Assembly: GCA_963753245.1 (NCBI GenBank)
Contig: CAVWBK010000007.1
Location: 372,001-436,000, forward strand
Direction of reading: 5' to 3'
Source: VRUE01 sp963753245
Lineage (GTDB): Bacteria > Actinomycetota > Thermoleophilia > Solirubrobacterales > 70-9
DNA: 64,000 nucleotides
In this document: piece by piece, positions 25,998 to 33,749 of the stretch
Layout: each line of letters begins with the position of its first letter
Position numbering within the stretch: the stretch's first letter is position 1
The notes under the pieces: generated by a model
Database searches by the model: none
Seen by the model: only the letters and a program-made list of their open reading frames with translations
Told to the model about the DNA's origin: nothing
Position numbers and translations under genes: made by a program

Positions 25998-27248
25998 TCA
26001 GGCTGCCGCCCTGGCTGGAGGGCAGCGTTCTCGCTCCAGGCTGAGGAAGGCGTGTGCGATGGAGACGAGCGTGACGTGGTGGTTCCAGCCGCGGTAGGTG
26101 CGGCCCTCGAAGTGGTCGAGGCCGAGGGCGTCCTTTAACTCGCGGTAGTCCTGCTCGATGCGCCAGCGCAGCTTGGCGAGACGCACCAGTTCTTTGAGCG
26201 GCGTGTCGGCCCCCAGGTTGGAGAGCCAGTACTTGGTCGGCTCTGACTCTTTGGAGGGCCACTCGCAGATCAGCCAGCGGAGCGCCAGCTCCGCGCCGGC
26301 CTTGTGAGCCTTGTGGCGCAGCTGGATATTCGCCGGACGGACCCTGAGCACGAGGAACCGCGAGCTCATCTTGCCGCGCGTCCCCTCCCGCCAGGTGACC
26401 GTCACCGCGGCCTTCTTCCCGGCGCTGAGCGCAAGTTCTTTGAACGAGGAGGGATCCTCGCGGTAGCGCGCACTTGGTGGGCGGCCACGGCCCGGCCGTC
26501 TTTCAGGCTGCTCGGGCTTGACCTCCTCGCGATAGGCGGAGGTGGTGCCCTTGACGTCCAGCACGTAGGAGAGCTCGCGCTCCTCCAAACCGCTGCGCAG
26601 CTCGGTGGTATCGCCGTAGGCGCCGTCACCGAGGATGACCGGCGGATCGAGCCCCCAGGAGCGAAGCTCGTCGATCATATCCAGCGCCAGCCGCCACTTC
26701 TCGACGTGGTGGACGTCGGCGGGCAGCTTCGCCTTCTGGCGGCGATCCTGGTTGAACTCGCCCTCCTCGTCCCACTCCTTGGGGATGAACAGCCGCCAAT
26801 CGAGCGGACACGACGCGTTCTCTGAGGCGGCGTTGATCGAGACCCCGATCTGGCAGTTGCCGACCTTCCCCAGGGCGCCGCAGTACTGGCGCGCGACGCC
26901 GACCGACATCTTTCCGAACTTGGGGAAGCCCGTGTCGTCGATTATCCACGCCTCGGGTTCTAGCTCGGCGCTCATCCGCTCGGCCAGCGCCCTTCGCACC
27001 GGCTGCCAGTCCCACGGCGACTGGTTGACGAACTGCTGCAGGCACTGCTCATCCCCGTCCTCAAGCCTTGCCGCCATCGGCTCGATCGACTTGCGCTTGC
27101 CGTCCAACATCAGCCCGCGCAGGTAGACCTCGCCCCAGCGGCGCTGGTCCTTGCGCGGCATCGGCTCGAACATCTGCTCGGCGAAATCGACCAGGCGGCC
27201 GCGAACTCTTCGCAGTTTTGCGGGCGTGAGTCCCGACACCTCACTCAT
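25998..27248 (-). CDS. IS701-family DDE transposase, C-terminal frameshift
   Basis: A 416-residue transposase. GGAGGAGGA four bases before ATG 27248 fixes the start. The DDE core has WIIDDTGFPKFG with SVGVARQYCGALGK and GNCQIGVS after it, VILGDGAYGD in the middle, and the glutamate region LRWRIEQDYRELKDALGLDHFEGR. The frame ends at 25998, but from about 26030 the adjacent frame is clearly coding (TLPSS, then LQGLLACWQGTCPTC) down to 25882. That is the family's usual Cys-containing C-terminus, so a one-base deletion or a -1 shift near 26028-26034 removed about 45 residues. Confidence 0.9.
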   Translation of the reverse strand: MSEVSGLTPAKLRRVRGRLVDFAEQMFEPMPRKDQRRWGEVYLRGLMLDGKRKSIEPMAARLEDGDEQCLQQFVNQSPWDWQPVRRALAERMSAELEPEAWIIDDTGFPKFGKMSVGVARQYCGALGKVGNCQIGVSINAASENASCPLDWRLFIPKEWDEEGEFNQDRRQKAKLPADVHHVEKWRLALDMIDELRSWGLDPPVILGDGAYGDTTELRSGLEERELSYVLDVKGTTSAYREEVKPEQPERRPGRGRPPSARYREDPSSFKELALSAGKKAAVTVTWREGTRGKMSSRFLVLRVRPANIQLRHKAHKAGAELALRWLICEWPSKESEPTKYWLSNLGADTPLKELVRLAKLRWRIEQDYRELKDALGLDHFEGRTYRGWNHHVTLVSIAHAFLSLERERCPPARAAA

Positions 27249-27316
27249 TCTGTCCTCCTCCGTCGATGTCACCCATCGGCGGAAGGGTTCGCCAGCTCAG
27301 TGCAAAGTTCCTGCAA

Positions 27317-27333
27317 GAGCTAACGGAGCACTA
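27317..27333. repeat. IS701-family right terminal inverted repeat
   Basis: GAGCTAACGGAGCACTA, the perfect reverse complement of the left end. Confidence 0.92.
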
Positions 27334-27337
27334 CTAG
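27334..27337. repeat. Right target-site duplication CTAG
   Basis: CTAG right of the IS. Read on the minus strand its first three bases are the TAG stop of the neighbouring gene. Confidence 0.85.
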
Positions 27338-28146
27338 GGAGCGGTGACCGAGGATCCGCCGCCCAAGCCGCCCAGCGGGTTTTCGAGCTTTTCTTTGCCT
27401 TTGCCCTTTTCGGCCTTTTCATAGGCCTTTTTGGTTTTCAGGTTCTGCTTGCCCTGTTTGCGGGCGCCGGCGAGCGATTTGCTGACTTCCTTTTTCTGTT
27501 CCTTGGAGGTCGCCAGCGATTCTGCCTTTTTGCCGGATTTGTCCCCTTCGGCGAAGTTGCCGGCGATCAGCTGGAAGAGTGCCAAGGTCGAGTAGGCGTT
27601 GGCACTCGGCTTGGCTTCCGCATAGATGCGCTGCGCATTGGCCGCTTCTTCGAGGCTTTCGAAGGCTTCTTCAAAGCCGATCGCCGGGCTTTCGGCGAGC
27701 ACGATCCAGGTCTGGGCAACGAGTTGGGCGGCCGATGCATTTGCCTGCTTGCCGGCCTGCTTGGCGTAGCGGTTCCAGGCTTCGGTCGCCTGTTCGAACT
27801 CGGCACGCGCTTCGGTGCCGAAGGTCGGCGCACCGGTGCTCGGGTCCGTTTCAGCCGCGGCTCGGCCGCCCTCGATGCGCGTCCGGATCAGCGCCAGCTG
27901 CAGGGCTTCGTCTTCAGGGTTTTTGCGCAGCTGGTGTTCGAGACGTTCGGCCCGTTCGTCGTAGAGCTTCGTGTTGTTCGAGGAGCTCGACTGGTTGCCG
28001 AGCAGAGAGCCGATGTTGACCGGGCCGACGACGAGGAAGAGGCTGGCACCCATCAGCAGAGCGAGGATCGCGTAAACGACGCGTACCACGTGTTTACGTT
28101 TTCCCCGAATGTCGAACAGCATCCGCCGCTCGCCGCCTGATGCCAC
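27334..28146 (-). CDS. Membrane-anchored TPR-like protein downstream of tatC
   Basis: A 270-residue protein with one membrane helix (about 21-42) and an extracytoplasmic, highly charged helical part with tetratricopeptide-like repeats (about 60-215), then a Lys/Glu-rich and Gly-rich tail. GTG 28146 has CAGGAG about nine bases upstream, inside the end of tatC, 6 bp after whose stop it begins. The stop codon lies within the CTAG duplicated by the IS. GAA and AAA codons dominate, unlike tatC. Association with Tat export is suggested only by position. Confidence 0.75.
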   Translation of the reverse strand: MASGGERRMLFDIRGKRKHVVRVVYAILALLMGASLFLVVGPVNIGSLLGNQSSSSNNTKLYDERAERLEHQLRKNPEDEALQLALIRTRIEGGRAAAETDPSTGAPTFGTEARAEFEQATEAWNRYAKQAGKQANASAAQLVAQTWIVLAESPAIGFEEAFESLEEAANAQRIYAEAKPSANAYSTLALFQLIAGNFAEGDKSGKKAESLATSKEQKKEVSKSLAGARKQGKQNLKTKKAYEKAEKGKGKEKLENPLGGLGGGSSVTAP

Positions 28147-28152
28147 CAGTGA

Positions 28153-28920
28153 TTACTCCTGAGTTGAGGGCTTGGCCAAACCTCCCCTGGCCACCGGCTC
28201 TCCGAAGGCCCGGGCAAGCAAGATACTCAACTCGTAGAGAACGAGCAGAGGCACCATCTCCAGCAGCATCGAGACCGGGTCGACTCCGGGCAGCGCCGCG
28301 GCGATGATCGCGATCACGAGGTAGGCATAACGGCGGTTTGATCGCAGCTGCGCGATGCTGACGATCCCGAGGCGGACGACGGCGACGATCGCCAGCGGCA
28401 GCTGGAAGATGACTCCCCCAGCGAGCATTGTCGTTCCGAAGAAGCTGTAGTAATCGCGGGCTCTGACCTGCACGTTGAACTGGCTGCTGTTGAAGTTGAG
28501 CAGGAACTGGACCGCGGCCGGCATCACGACGAAGTAGGCGAAGGCGATGCCGGCCAGAAAGAGCATCGGGGCCATGATCAGCAGCGGCAGCACTACCCGC
28601 CGCTCGGTTTCGCTGAACGCGGGCAGCACATAGGCGTAGAGCTGGTAGATCAGAATCGGCATGGCGAGGATCAGGGCGCCGTAGACAGTGATCGTCAGGG
28701 TCGTCGTGAAGGGCTCGGTGACACCGAAGGTGATCAGCTTCTTGTGGCCGCTGGGCAGCGGCCCGCCGGCAATTTCGAGCAGCAGATGGTTCTGCCAAAA
28801 GCAGAGCGCAAGGGCGACGCTGAAGACGACCAGGCAGACAATCAAGCGGGAACGCAGCTCGTCGAGATGCTCGACGAGAGTGAGCCGATCCTCATGGGAG
28901 ACCGCCCTGACGCGGGCCAT
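28153..28920 (-). CDS. tatC: Sec-independent protein translocase TatC
   Basis: A 255-residue TatC with six membrane helices. The N-terminal LTLVEHLDELRSRLIV motif, which helps form the twin-arginine binding site, is at about residues 13-28, followed by FGVTEPF and the LPAFSETERR loop. With TatA it exports folded proteins that carry twin-arginine signals; the Rieske protein encoded at 33049-33723 has such a signal. It begins 6 bp after tatA, so the two are cotranscribed. Confidence 0.97.
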   Translation of the reverse strand: MARVRAVSHEDRLTLVEHLDELRSRLIVCLVVFSVALALCFWQNHLLLEIAGGPLPSGHKKLITFGVTEPFTTTLTITVYGALILAMPILIYQLYAYVLPAFSETERRVVLPLLIMAPMLFLAGIAFAYFVVMPAAVQFLLNFNSSQFNVQVRARDYYSFFGTTMLAGGVIFQLPLAIVAVVRLGIVSIAQLRSNRRYAYLVIAIIAAALPGVDPVSMLLEMVPLLVLYELSILLARAFGEPVARGGLAKPSTQE

Positions 28921-28926
28921 CGGAGC

Positions 28927-29208
28927 TCAGCCGCGGTCGTGGGCGACCGGCTCGTCCTCGGTGGCCTTCTCGGCCGGAGCGGCGGGCTCCTCCTGGGCCG
29001 CCGCTGACTCTGCGGGCGGCGGGGGCGGCTGCTCGATTTCGGCGGCCGGTTTGAGCGGCTCGTCGTCGTGCTCACCGTTGATCGAGCCTTTGAACTCGCG
29101 GATGCCCTTGCCCAGGCTCTTGCCCAACTCGGGCAGGCGTTTCGGGCCGAAGACGATCAGAGCGATGATCAGGACTATCGCGAGCTCGAAGGGTCCGACG
29201 TTGGGCAT
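28927..29208 (-). CDS. tatA: Sec-independent protein translocase TatA
   Basis: A 93-residue TatA/E protein: a short N-terminal membrane helix (about 5-20, ELAIVLIIALIVFGPKRLPE), the conserved FGP hinge, an amphipathic helix (LGKSLGKGIREFKGS) and an acidic, Pro/Ala-rich tail. It forms the protein-conducting pore with TatC, encoded 6 bp downstream. It is divergent from the zinc-ribbon gene across a 143-bp gap. Confidence 0.96.
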   Translation of the reverse strand: MPNVGPFELAIVLIIALIVFGPKRLPELGKSLGKGIREFKGSINGEHDDEPLKPAAEIEQPPPPPAESAAAQEEPAAPAEKATEDEPVAHDRG

Positions 29209-29340
29209 CTCGAAGCATGGTAACGGCCGGCGATGGCCATTGGATCAATCAGCCCCTCATGGGCGGCCCTACCCGGAAGTGGGGTTTCTTTGATTCCTGT
29301 CGAAAAAAGTGCGGATTGATTCGCAGTTTCGCGGGTTCGG

Positions 29341-29346
29341 TATAGA
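29341..29346 (+). promoter_or_regulatory. Candidate -10 of a leaderless transcript
   Basis: TATAGA (29341-29346) lies five bases before the ATG of the zinc-ribbon gene, with TTGATT at 29316-29321 as a wide-spaced -35. Transcription would begin at or near the ATG. Confidence 0.45.
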
Positions 29347-29351
29347 TAGAT

Positions 29352-29705
29352 ATGGACGGCACAAGCCCCTCTAAGACCAAGCAGACACCGGCCAAGCAGG
29401 CTAAGCGGCTCGGCCTCCACGCCTGCGCCGAGTGCGGCTCGGGGCTGGTCCAGCCAACTCGCTGGGAGCAGGCCGGGGGTCGCGGCCACTGGCGGCTCTG
29501 GCGTCGCTGCCCCGAGTGCGGCTGGAGCGGGGACGCGGTCTACGGCGAGCGCGAGATCGACGCTTATGACGAGGAGCTGGACGCCGGCACCGAGGCGCTG
29601 AGCGCGGTGCTCAAACAGCTCGAGCGCGAGAACATGCAGCAGGTTGCCGATGCATTCGCGGCAGCACTTGCCGCGGATCTCCTCACCGCCGATGACTTTC
29701 GCTGA
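29352..29705 (+). CDS. Zinc-ribbon protein, function unknown
   Basis: A 117-residue soluble protein. Two CXXC knuckles, CAEC (about residues 25-28) and CPEC (about 53-56), form a probable zinc ribbon, followed by an acidic helical C-terminus (EREIDAYDEELDAGTEAL). There is no Shine-Dalgarno sequence, and a -10-like TATAGA is only five bases upstream, so the mRNA is probably leaderless. A hairpin follows 14 bases after the stop. No family name is recognised. Confidence 0.75.
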   Translation: MDGTSPSKTKQTPAKQAKRLGLHACAECGSGLVQPTRWEQAGGRGHWRLWRRCPECGWSGDAVYGEREIDAYDEELDAGTEALSAVLKQLERENMQQVADAFAAALAADLLTADDFR

Positions 29706-29718
29706 AACGCCCGCTCGA

Positions 29719-29740
29719 ACAGGCGCCGATCGGCGCCTGT
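29719..29740. terminator. Hairpin between convergent genes
   Basis: Perfect 9-bp stem (29719-29727 with 29732-29740), GATC loop, between the zinc-ribbon gene and the end of the respiratory super-operon. There is no T-run, so termination in either direction is inferred. Confidence 0.55.
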
Positions 29741-29741
29741 C

Positions 29742-30734
29742 TCAGCTGTAGCGCTCAACGACGCCGTCGGCGACCAGACCAAGCAGTCGGCGCTGCTCAT
29801 GATCGAGTGTGCCGACCTCGAGATGGCGCTTGGCGCTGGTGACTAACTCCATCGCTCGAGCGCGAACCGCAGACAAGGCGCCGCTGGCCGCGATCCGTTC
29901 ACACAGCGCCTCGGCGGCGCGGGAGTCGAGCGCTCGCAGGTCAAGCGTCGCTAGATCCGGGTCGCTCCGGACGGCGAGGATCAGCGGCAGGGTCACCGTG
30001 CCATCGAGCAGGTCGGTCCCGCGCGCCTTTCCGGTGCGCTCGGGCGGCCCGGCAACGTCGAGGACATCGTCGAGAAGTTGAAAGGCGAGACCGATCGAGA
30101 GGGCAAACCCCTCGAGCGCCTCTTCGGCTCGCGGCTCAGCCGGGCGATTAGCCCCGAAGCCCAGCCCACAGGCACAGGCGAACAAAGCCGCGGTCTTCAA
30201 CCGGCAACGCACGAGGTAGCGCTCTTCGGACAGTGCCATGTCATACGCGTCCTGGCGCTGGATCAGCTCGCCCCGCGCCAGGGAGACCGAGGCCGCGGCG
30301 AGCAGCTCGATCGCGGCCGCGTCTCGGGCCTGAGCGAGGAGCGCAAACGCGCGAGAGAAGAGCAGGTCGCCGGTGCTCACCGCCCGACGCCGGCCAGAGG
30401 AGGCGACGACGGTCGGGCGTCCGCGCCGCAGGCCGGCGGCGTCGAGCACATCGTCGTGGACGAGGGTCGCCATGTGGACGAGCTCGACCGCCGCCGCGGC
30501 GCGCAGTGCCGCTTCACCTCCCTGCGGGCCGGCGCAGAGCAAAACCAACAGCGGGCGCAGGCGCTTGCCCCCCGCCTCGAGCGTTGCGGCGGCGTCGGCG
30601 GCGAGCGCCTCGCCGTGACCCCTGGTCTGCTCGCGAAGCAGCTCCTCGACCTCCCCGAGGCGACGGGGGAGCCAGGTGCTCGAAGCATCGAGTACCGCCG
30701 TCACCGGCGGCGGTACCGAGGCGGGGCGCCTCAC
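29742..30734 (-). CDS. Polyprenyl diphosphate synthase (menaquinone side chain)
   Basis: A 330-residue trans-prenyltransferase. The first aspartate-rich motif DDVLD is at residues 94-98 after LVH, the second DDVLD at 222-226 after FQLL, and GGKRLRP is at about 55-61. It makes a long-chain polyprenyl diphosphate. Its start overlaps the stop of menG by four bases, so heptaprenyl- or octaprenyl-type chain supply for menaquinone is the likely role. Chain length cannot be read with confidence. It is the last gene of the heme/bc/menaquinone unit. Confidence 0.92.
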   Translation of the reverse strand: MRRPASVPPPVTAVLDASSTWLPRRLGEVEELLREQTRGHGEALAADAAATLEAGGKRLRPLLVLLCAGPQGGEAALRAAAAVELVHMATLVHDDVLDAAGLRRGRPTVVASSGRRRAVSTGDLLFSRAFALLAQARDAAAIELLAAASVSLARGELIQRQDAYDMALSEERYLVRCRLKTAALFACACGLGFGANRPAEPRAEEALEGFALSIGLAFQLLDDVLDVAGPPERTGKARGTDLLDGTVTLPLILAVRSDPDLATLDLRALDSRAAEALCERIAASGALSAVRARAMELVTSAKRHLEVGTLDHEQRRLLGLVADGVVERYS

Positions 30735-31402
30735 CCGGCGAGGCCGGTGTGGATGGTGACGATCCCCCCCGCGAGGATCGTGTATCGGATCTGCTCGAGA
30801 CCGGCCGCCCGATCCATCTTCTCAGCCAGCCCGCGCGGTGGGGGAAAGCTACGCACCGACTCCGCCAGATAGGCGTAAGCCTCGGGATCATCGGAGAGCC
30901 CGCCCAAGATCGGCGCGAGGCGATCGAACCACAGTGAGTAAAAGGTTGAAAACGGAGGCCGGCGGGGGCGGGTGAACTCGAGCACCACGAGTCGCCCGCT
31001 CGGGCGCAGGACGCGGGCGAGCTCGGCAAGACCGCGCTCGCGGTCGGCGAAATTGCGCACACCGAAACCAACTGTGACCGCGTCAAAGCGACCGGCATCA
31101 TAGGGGAGCTGCAGGGCATCGGCCCACTCGAAACGCACTCCCGGCAGGCCGCGGGCCTGTGCCTTCTCCCGAGCGAGATCGAGCATCGGCTCCGAGAAGT
31201 CGCAGCCGACCACATGGCCTCCTGGCGACACCCGCCTGGCGAGCTCGAGGGTCAGGTCACCGGTACCGCAGCAGACGTCGAGCGCCGAATCCCCGGGCCC
31301 GAGTGCGGCGATCTGGGCGGCCCGCTCGCGCCAGCGGTGGTGCAGCCCGGCGCTCATCAGCGAGTTGAGCAGGTCATAGCGCGAGGCAACGCGATCGAAC
31401 AT
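30731..31402 (-). CDS. menG: Demethylmenaquinone methyltransferase (UbiE/MenG)
   Basis: A 223-residue class I SAM-dependent methyltransferase. Motif I VCCGTGDLTLELA follows a LHHRWRERAAQI segment; later FDAVTVGFGVRNF and VLRPSGRLVVLEF are the UbiE/MenG family signatures. It methylates demethylmenaquinone to menaquinone. It starts 43 bp after the cytochrome b/c gene and overlaps the polyprenyl synthase by four bases. Menaquinone as the quinone fits the bc-type complex encoded just upstream. Confidence 0.94.
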   Translation of the reverse strand: MFDRVASRYDLLNSLMSAGLHHRWRERAAQIAALGPGDSALDVCCGTGDLTLELARRVSPGGHVVGCDFSEPMLDLAREKAQARGLPGVRFEWADALQLPYDAGRFDAVTVGFGVRNFADRERGLAELARVLRPSGRLVVLEFTRPRRPPFSTFYSLWFDRLAPILGGLSDDPEAYAYLAESVRSFPPPRGLAEKMDRAAGLEQIRYTILAGGIVTIHTGLAG

Positions 31403-31445
31403 GCGGTTGACCTGCTCCGCGAACTGGGCGGAGTCCCGTGAGGGC

Positions 31446-32147
31446 TTAGTCGAGCGAGGAGAGGAAATCGGCGAGCTCGTTCAGCTTCTTAGGCGGAAGT
31501 TCGCGGAACGAGGGCATGATACCCGGCCCGATCTCGACCGAGCGGATAATCGCCGCGCGCGGGATGCGTTGGGCTATGTGGGTGAGTTCGGGACCAGGTC
31601 CAGGGTTGCCGTTTTCGCCGAGTTTGTGGCAAGCCAGACAGCCCGAGCCGGCCACCACCTCCTTGCCGGCTTCATAGCGCGGCGCCACTTTCATCGAGAT
31701 TTCGTCGGGCGAACCGCCAGTCGCGCCCTGATAGGTGAGGAAGGCCATCGCCGCGATCGTCAGGCAGCCGGCCGTGGTTGCGATCGGCCGCCGGCCGGGA
31801 TGGCGCTGGGGCCCGCGGTCATAGAACGGCAGCAGCAGCAGCGCGATCATGCAGAAGGTGGGGATGCCGACCGTCGCTATGGGTACCAGTTCGGGTGGTT
31901 TGATCACCCGCAGGAGCTCGAAGAGGAAATAGAAGTACCACTCCGGTCGCGGCACATAGCTGGTCGTCGTGGGATCGACCTTCGGCCCCTGCTCGGCACC
32001 GAGAATTACCGACATCGCGATGATCACGGCGACGACAATCAGCGCCATCGCGGAGTCCTTGAGCACCGCGTAGGGGAAGAAGGGCTTGCCCTTCTTCTTG
32101 AGCAGCTCGTACTCCTCCAGATATGCCTGCTTGTCGGCGGGCTTCAT
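31446..32147 (-). CDS. qcrC: Menaquinol-cytochrome c reductase, subunit IV/cytochrome c fusion (QcrC type)
   Basis: A 233-residue protein fusing a subunit-IV (PetD)-like membrane part to a cytochrome c domain, as in Bacillus QcrC. The quinol-site motif PRPEWYFYFLFELLR is at about residues 67-81; three membrane helices precede the c-type heme site C170-x-x-C173-H174, and GIMPSFRELP supplies a likely Met ligand. It passes electrons from the cytochrome b core to acceptors outside the membrane. ATGA overlap with qcrB. Typical actinobacterial QcrC is a diheme protein without the PetD part, so this is the firmicute-like arrangement. Confidence 0.93.
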   Translation of the reverse strand: MKPADKQAYLEEYELLKKKGKPFFPYAVLKDSAMALIVVAVIIAMSVILGAEQGPKVDPTTTSYVPRPEWYFYFLFELLRVIKPPELVPIATVGIPTFCMIALLLLPFYDRGPQRHPGRRPIATTAGCLTIAAMAFLTYQGATGGSPDEISMKVAPRYEAGKEVVAGSGCLACHKLGENGNPGPGPELTHIAQRIPRAAIIRSVEIGPGIMPSFRELPPKKLNELADFLSSLD

Positions 32148-33052
32148 GAGGCGGCTGAGCCGTTTGGCGGCGAGGCCCCGTTGCCCTCGACGCCCGCGTC
32201 GAGCTGGGTGACCGAGGTCGCCCCTTTGGGCTTATCGGCGTGCACCCAGGGCGGTGCGGTGGTGCCGAGCTTGACGACCAGGTACATATGGGCGCCGATC
32301 AGGGCGATGATCGCGCCGGGCAGGAGCAGCATGTGGATCGAGTAAAAGCGCGAGAGAGTCGTCGCGCCGAGCTCGGGCCCGGCGCGCAGGAAATCGCTCA
32401 GATAGGGCCCGATCACCGGTCCGGTTCCGTTGATGTTGATGCCGACAACCGAGGCCCAGTAGGAGCGCTCGTCAAAGGGCAGCAGGTAGCCGGTAAAGGC
32501 CATCGTCATCGTCAGGATCAGGAGGACGACGCCGATCACCCAGTTGAGCTCGCGCGGGTACTTGTAAGCGCCGAAGAAGAAGGTGCGGCCCATGTGCAAG
32601 AAGATCAGGATCACCATCACGCTCGAGCCCCACTTGTGCATCCCGTGGACGAAGGAACCGAGGAAGACGTCGTTGTTGATGTGGGCGATCGAGGCGTAGG
32701 CCTGGGTGGTCGAGGGTGTGTAGAACATCGCCAGAAAGACCCCGGTGGTCGCCTGCACGATGAAGGCGAAGAGGGTCGCCGAGCCGAGCGTGTAGAACCA
32801 GTTGGTCCCCTTGGGCACCTTGCGGTAGAGCAAGCCGGTGAGGAAACCGGTGGTGGCGGTGCGCTGGTCGATCCAGGCGAGGGCGCTCACCGGCGCGTCC
32901 TTGGCCTGCTCGGCGAGCCGCTTTGAATCCGACGGCCGTTCGGGGGGTGCGCTCTTGAGGTCACTGGGGGCGGCGCCCTTGTGCGACCCGTTTTCGCCCG
33001 GCTTGGCAGGCTTTCGCAGCGGCGCTGGAATCAGCGAGTCAAGTTTGCTCAT
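32144..33052 (-). CDS. qcrB: Menaquinol-cytochrome c reductase cytochrome b6 subunit
   Basis: A 302-residue cytochrome b N-terminal (b6-type) subunit. A hydrophilic N-terminus of about 65 residues is followed by four membrane helices. Heme-binding histidines lie in FVHGMHKWGSS and HMGRTFF on helix B and in FYSIHMLLLPG on helix D; the conserved YPREL and GYLLPFDERSYWA loops are present. The PEWY half of cytochrome b is in the separate next gene. Overlaps of four bases link it to qcrA and qcrC. The soluble N-terminal extension is longer than in Bacillus. Confidence 0.95.
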   Translation of the reverse strand: MSKLDSLIPAPLRKPAKPGENGSHKGAAPSDLKSAPPERPSDSKRLAEQAKDAPVSALAWIDQRTATTGFLTGLLYRKVPKGTNWFYTLGSATLFAFIVQATTGVFLAMFYTPSTTQAYASIAHINNDVFLGSFVHGMHKWGSSVMVILIFLHMGRTFFFGAYKYPRELNWVIGVVLLILTMTMAFTGYLLPFDERSYWASVVGININGTGPVIGPYLSDFLRAGPELGATTLSRFYSIHMLLLPGAIIALIGAHMYLVVKLGTTAPPWVHADKPKGATSVTQLDAGVEGNGASPPNGSAAS

Positions 33053-33723
33053 GGCGGCGGGAAGGTGGAGGGTCGCGGCGGGTAGAGGTATTCCCAGATG
33101 CCGCCGGTGAACTCGCCGGGATCGCGCGCACGCACCGGTTCGAGCTGGTCGGTGACGCTGTAGCGGGGGCCGAGCTCGACCAGACCTTTACGGATGCGGG
33201 TCTGGAAATGGTCGAGCGGGCGCACCGGGGGGCCGCCGATCCGTTTGCCCTGGAAGTCATAGACGCCGCCGTGGCAGGGACAGATGAAGTTGCCGGCGGC
33301 CTCGACAAAACGAACCGGGCAGCCGAGGTGGGCGCAGCGGTTGGAGAGGGCGACCATTTCGTTGGGGTTCTCGCCCAGTTGCTTGGAGCCCTTGCGCACG
33401 TAGGCCGTCGTCTTGCCGGCGTCGCCGATTCCCTCGGTTTCGGTGAAGACGACCTGACGGTAGGTGTCCCGGACGAAGTCACCGACCGAGCCGACCGCCT
33501 CCCAGCGCTCCTTGCCCCGATGGAAAATCGGCGCGAGCGCAAAGCCAACGGCGGGCAAGACGATTGCCGCGCCGGCGAGGCCGCCGAGGCCCTGGGCGGC
33601 GATCGTGAAGGCGTGACGGCGAGTCATCGACTCGCCCTCGAAGTACCCGGGCGGGTCGGGCTTTGCCCGCTCCTCCCGAGAAGGGACCTGTGCCCCGTTC
33701 TGCTTGTCCGCCTCGTCAGTCAC
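33049..33723 (-). CDS. qcrA: Rieske iron-sulfur subunit of the menaquinol-cytochrome c reductase
   Basis: A 224-residue Rieske protein. Cluster ligands are C130 and H132 in CAHLGC and C148 and H151 in CPCHGG, with C135 and C150 for the stabilising disulfide. The N-terminus has a twin-arginine-like MTRRHAFT followed by one membrane helix (about 45-66), consistent with Tat-dependent insertion; tatA and tatC are encoded 4-5 kb away. It is the first of three overlapping bc-complex genes, 26 bp after the unknown 130-residue gene. Confidence 0.95.
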   Translation of the reverse strand: MTDEADKQNGAQVPSREERAKPDPPGYFEGESMTRRHAFTIAAQGLGGLAGAAIVLPAVGFALAPIFHRGKERWEAVGSVGDFVRDTYRQVVFTETEGIGDAGKTTAYVRKGSKQLGENPNEMVALSNRCAHLGCPVRFVEAAGNFICPCHGGVYDFQGKRIGGPPVRPLDHFQTRIRKGLVELGPRYSVTDQLEPVRARDPGEFTGGIWEYLYPPRPSTFPPP

Positions 33724-33749
33724 AGCCGCAAAAGTTTGGACCCCGGAGT

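Larger units (their letters stand above)
25872..27333 (-). mobile_element. IS701-family insertion sequence (1462 bp)
   Basis: The element is bounded by 17-bp perfect terminal inverted repeats (25872-25888 and 27317-27333), flanked by CTAG duplications, and encodes one DDE transposase on the minus strand. It is inserted exactly at the stop codon of the TPR-like gene at 27334-28146, and about 110 bp downstream of tRNA-Lys. The perfect repeats and intact duplication suggest recent insertion, though the transposase appears frameshifted near its end. Confidence 0.93.

Noticed and set aside
28086..28096. CACGTG with T-rich flank near 28090 as a second parS
   Set aside because: Only the hexamer core matches; flanks (TAC...TTTACG) do not fit TGTTNCACGTGAAACA. 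The CACGTG near 13818 fails in the same way.
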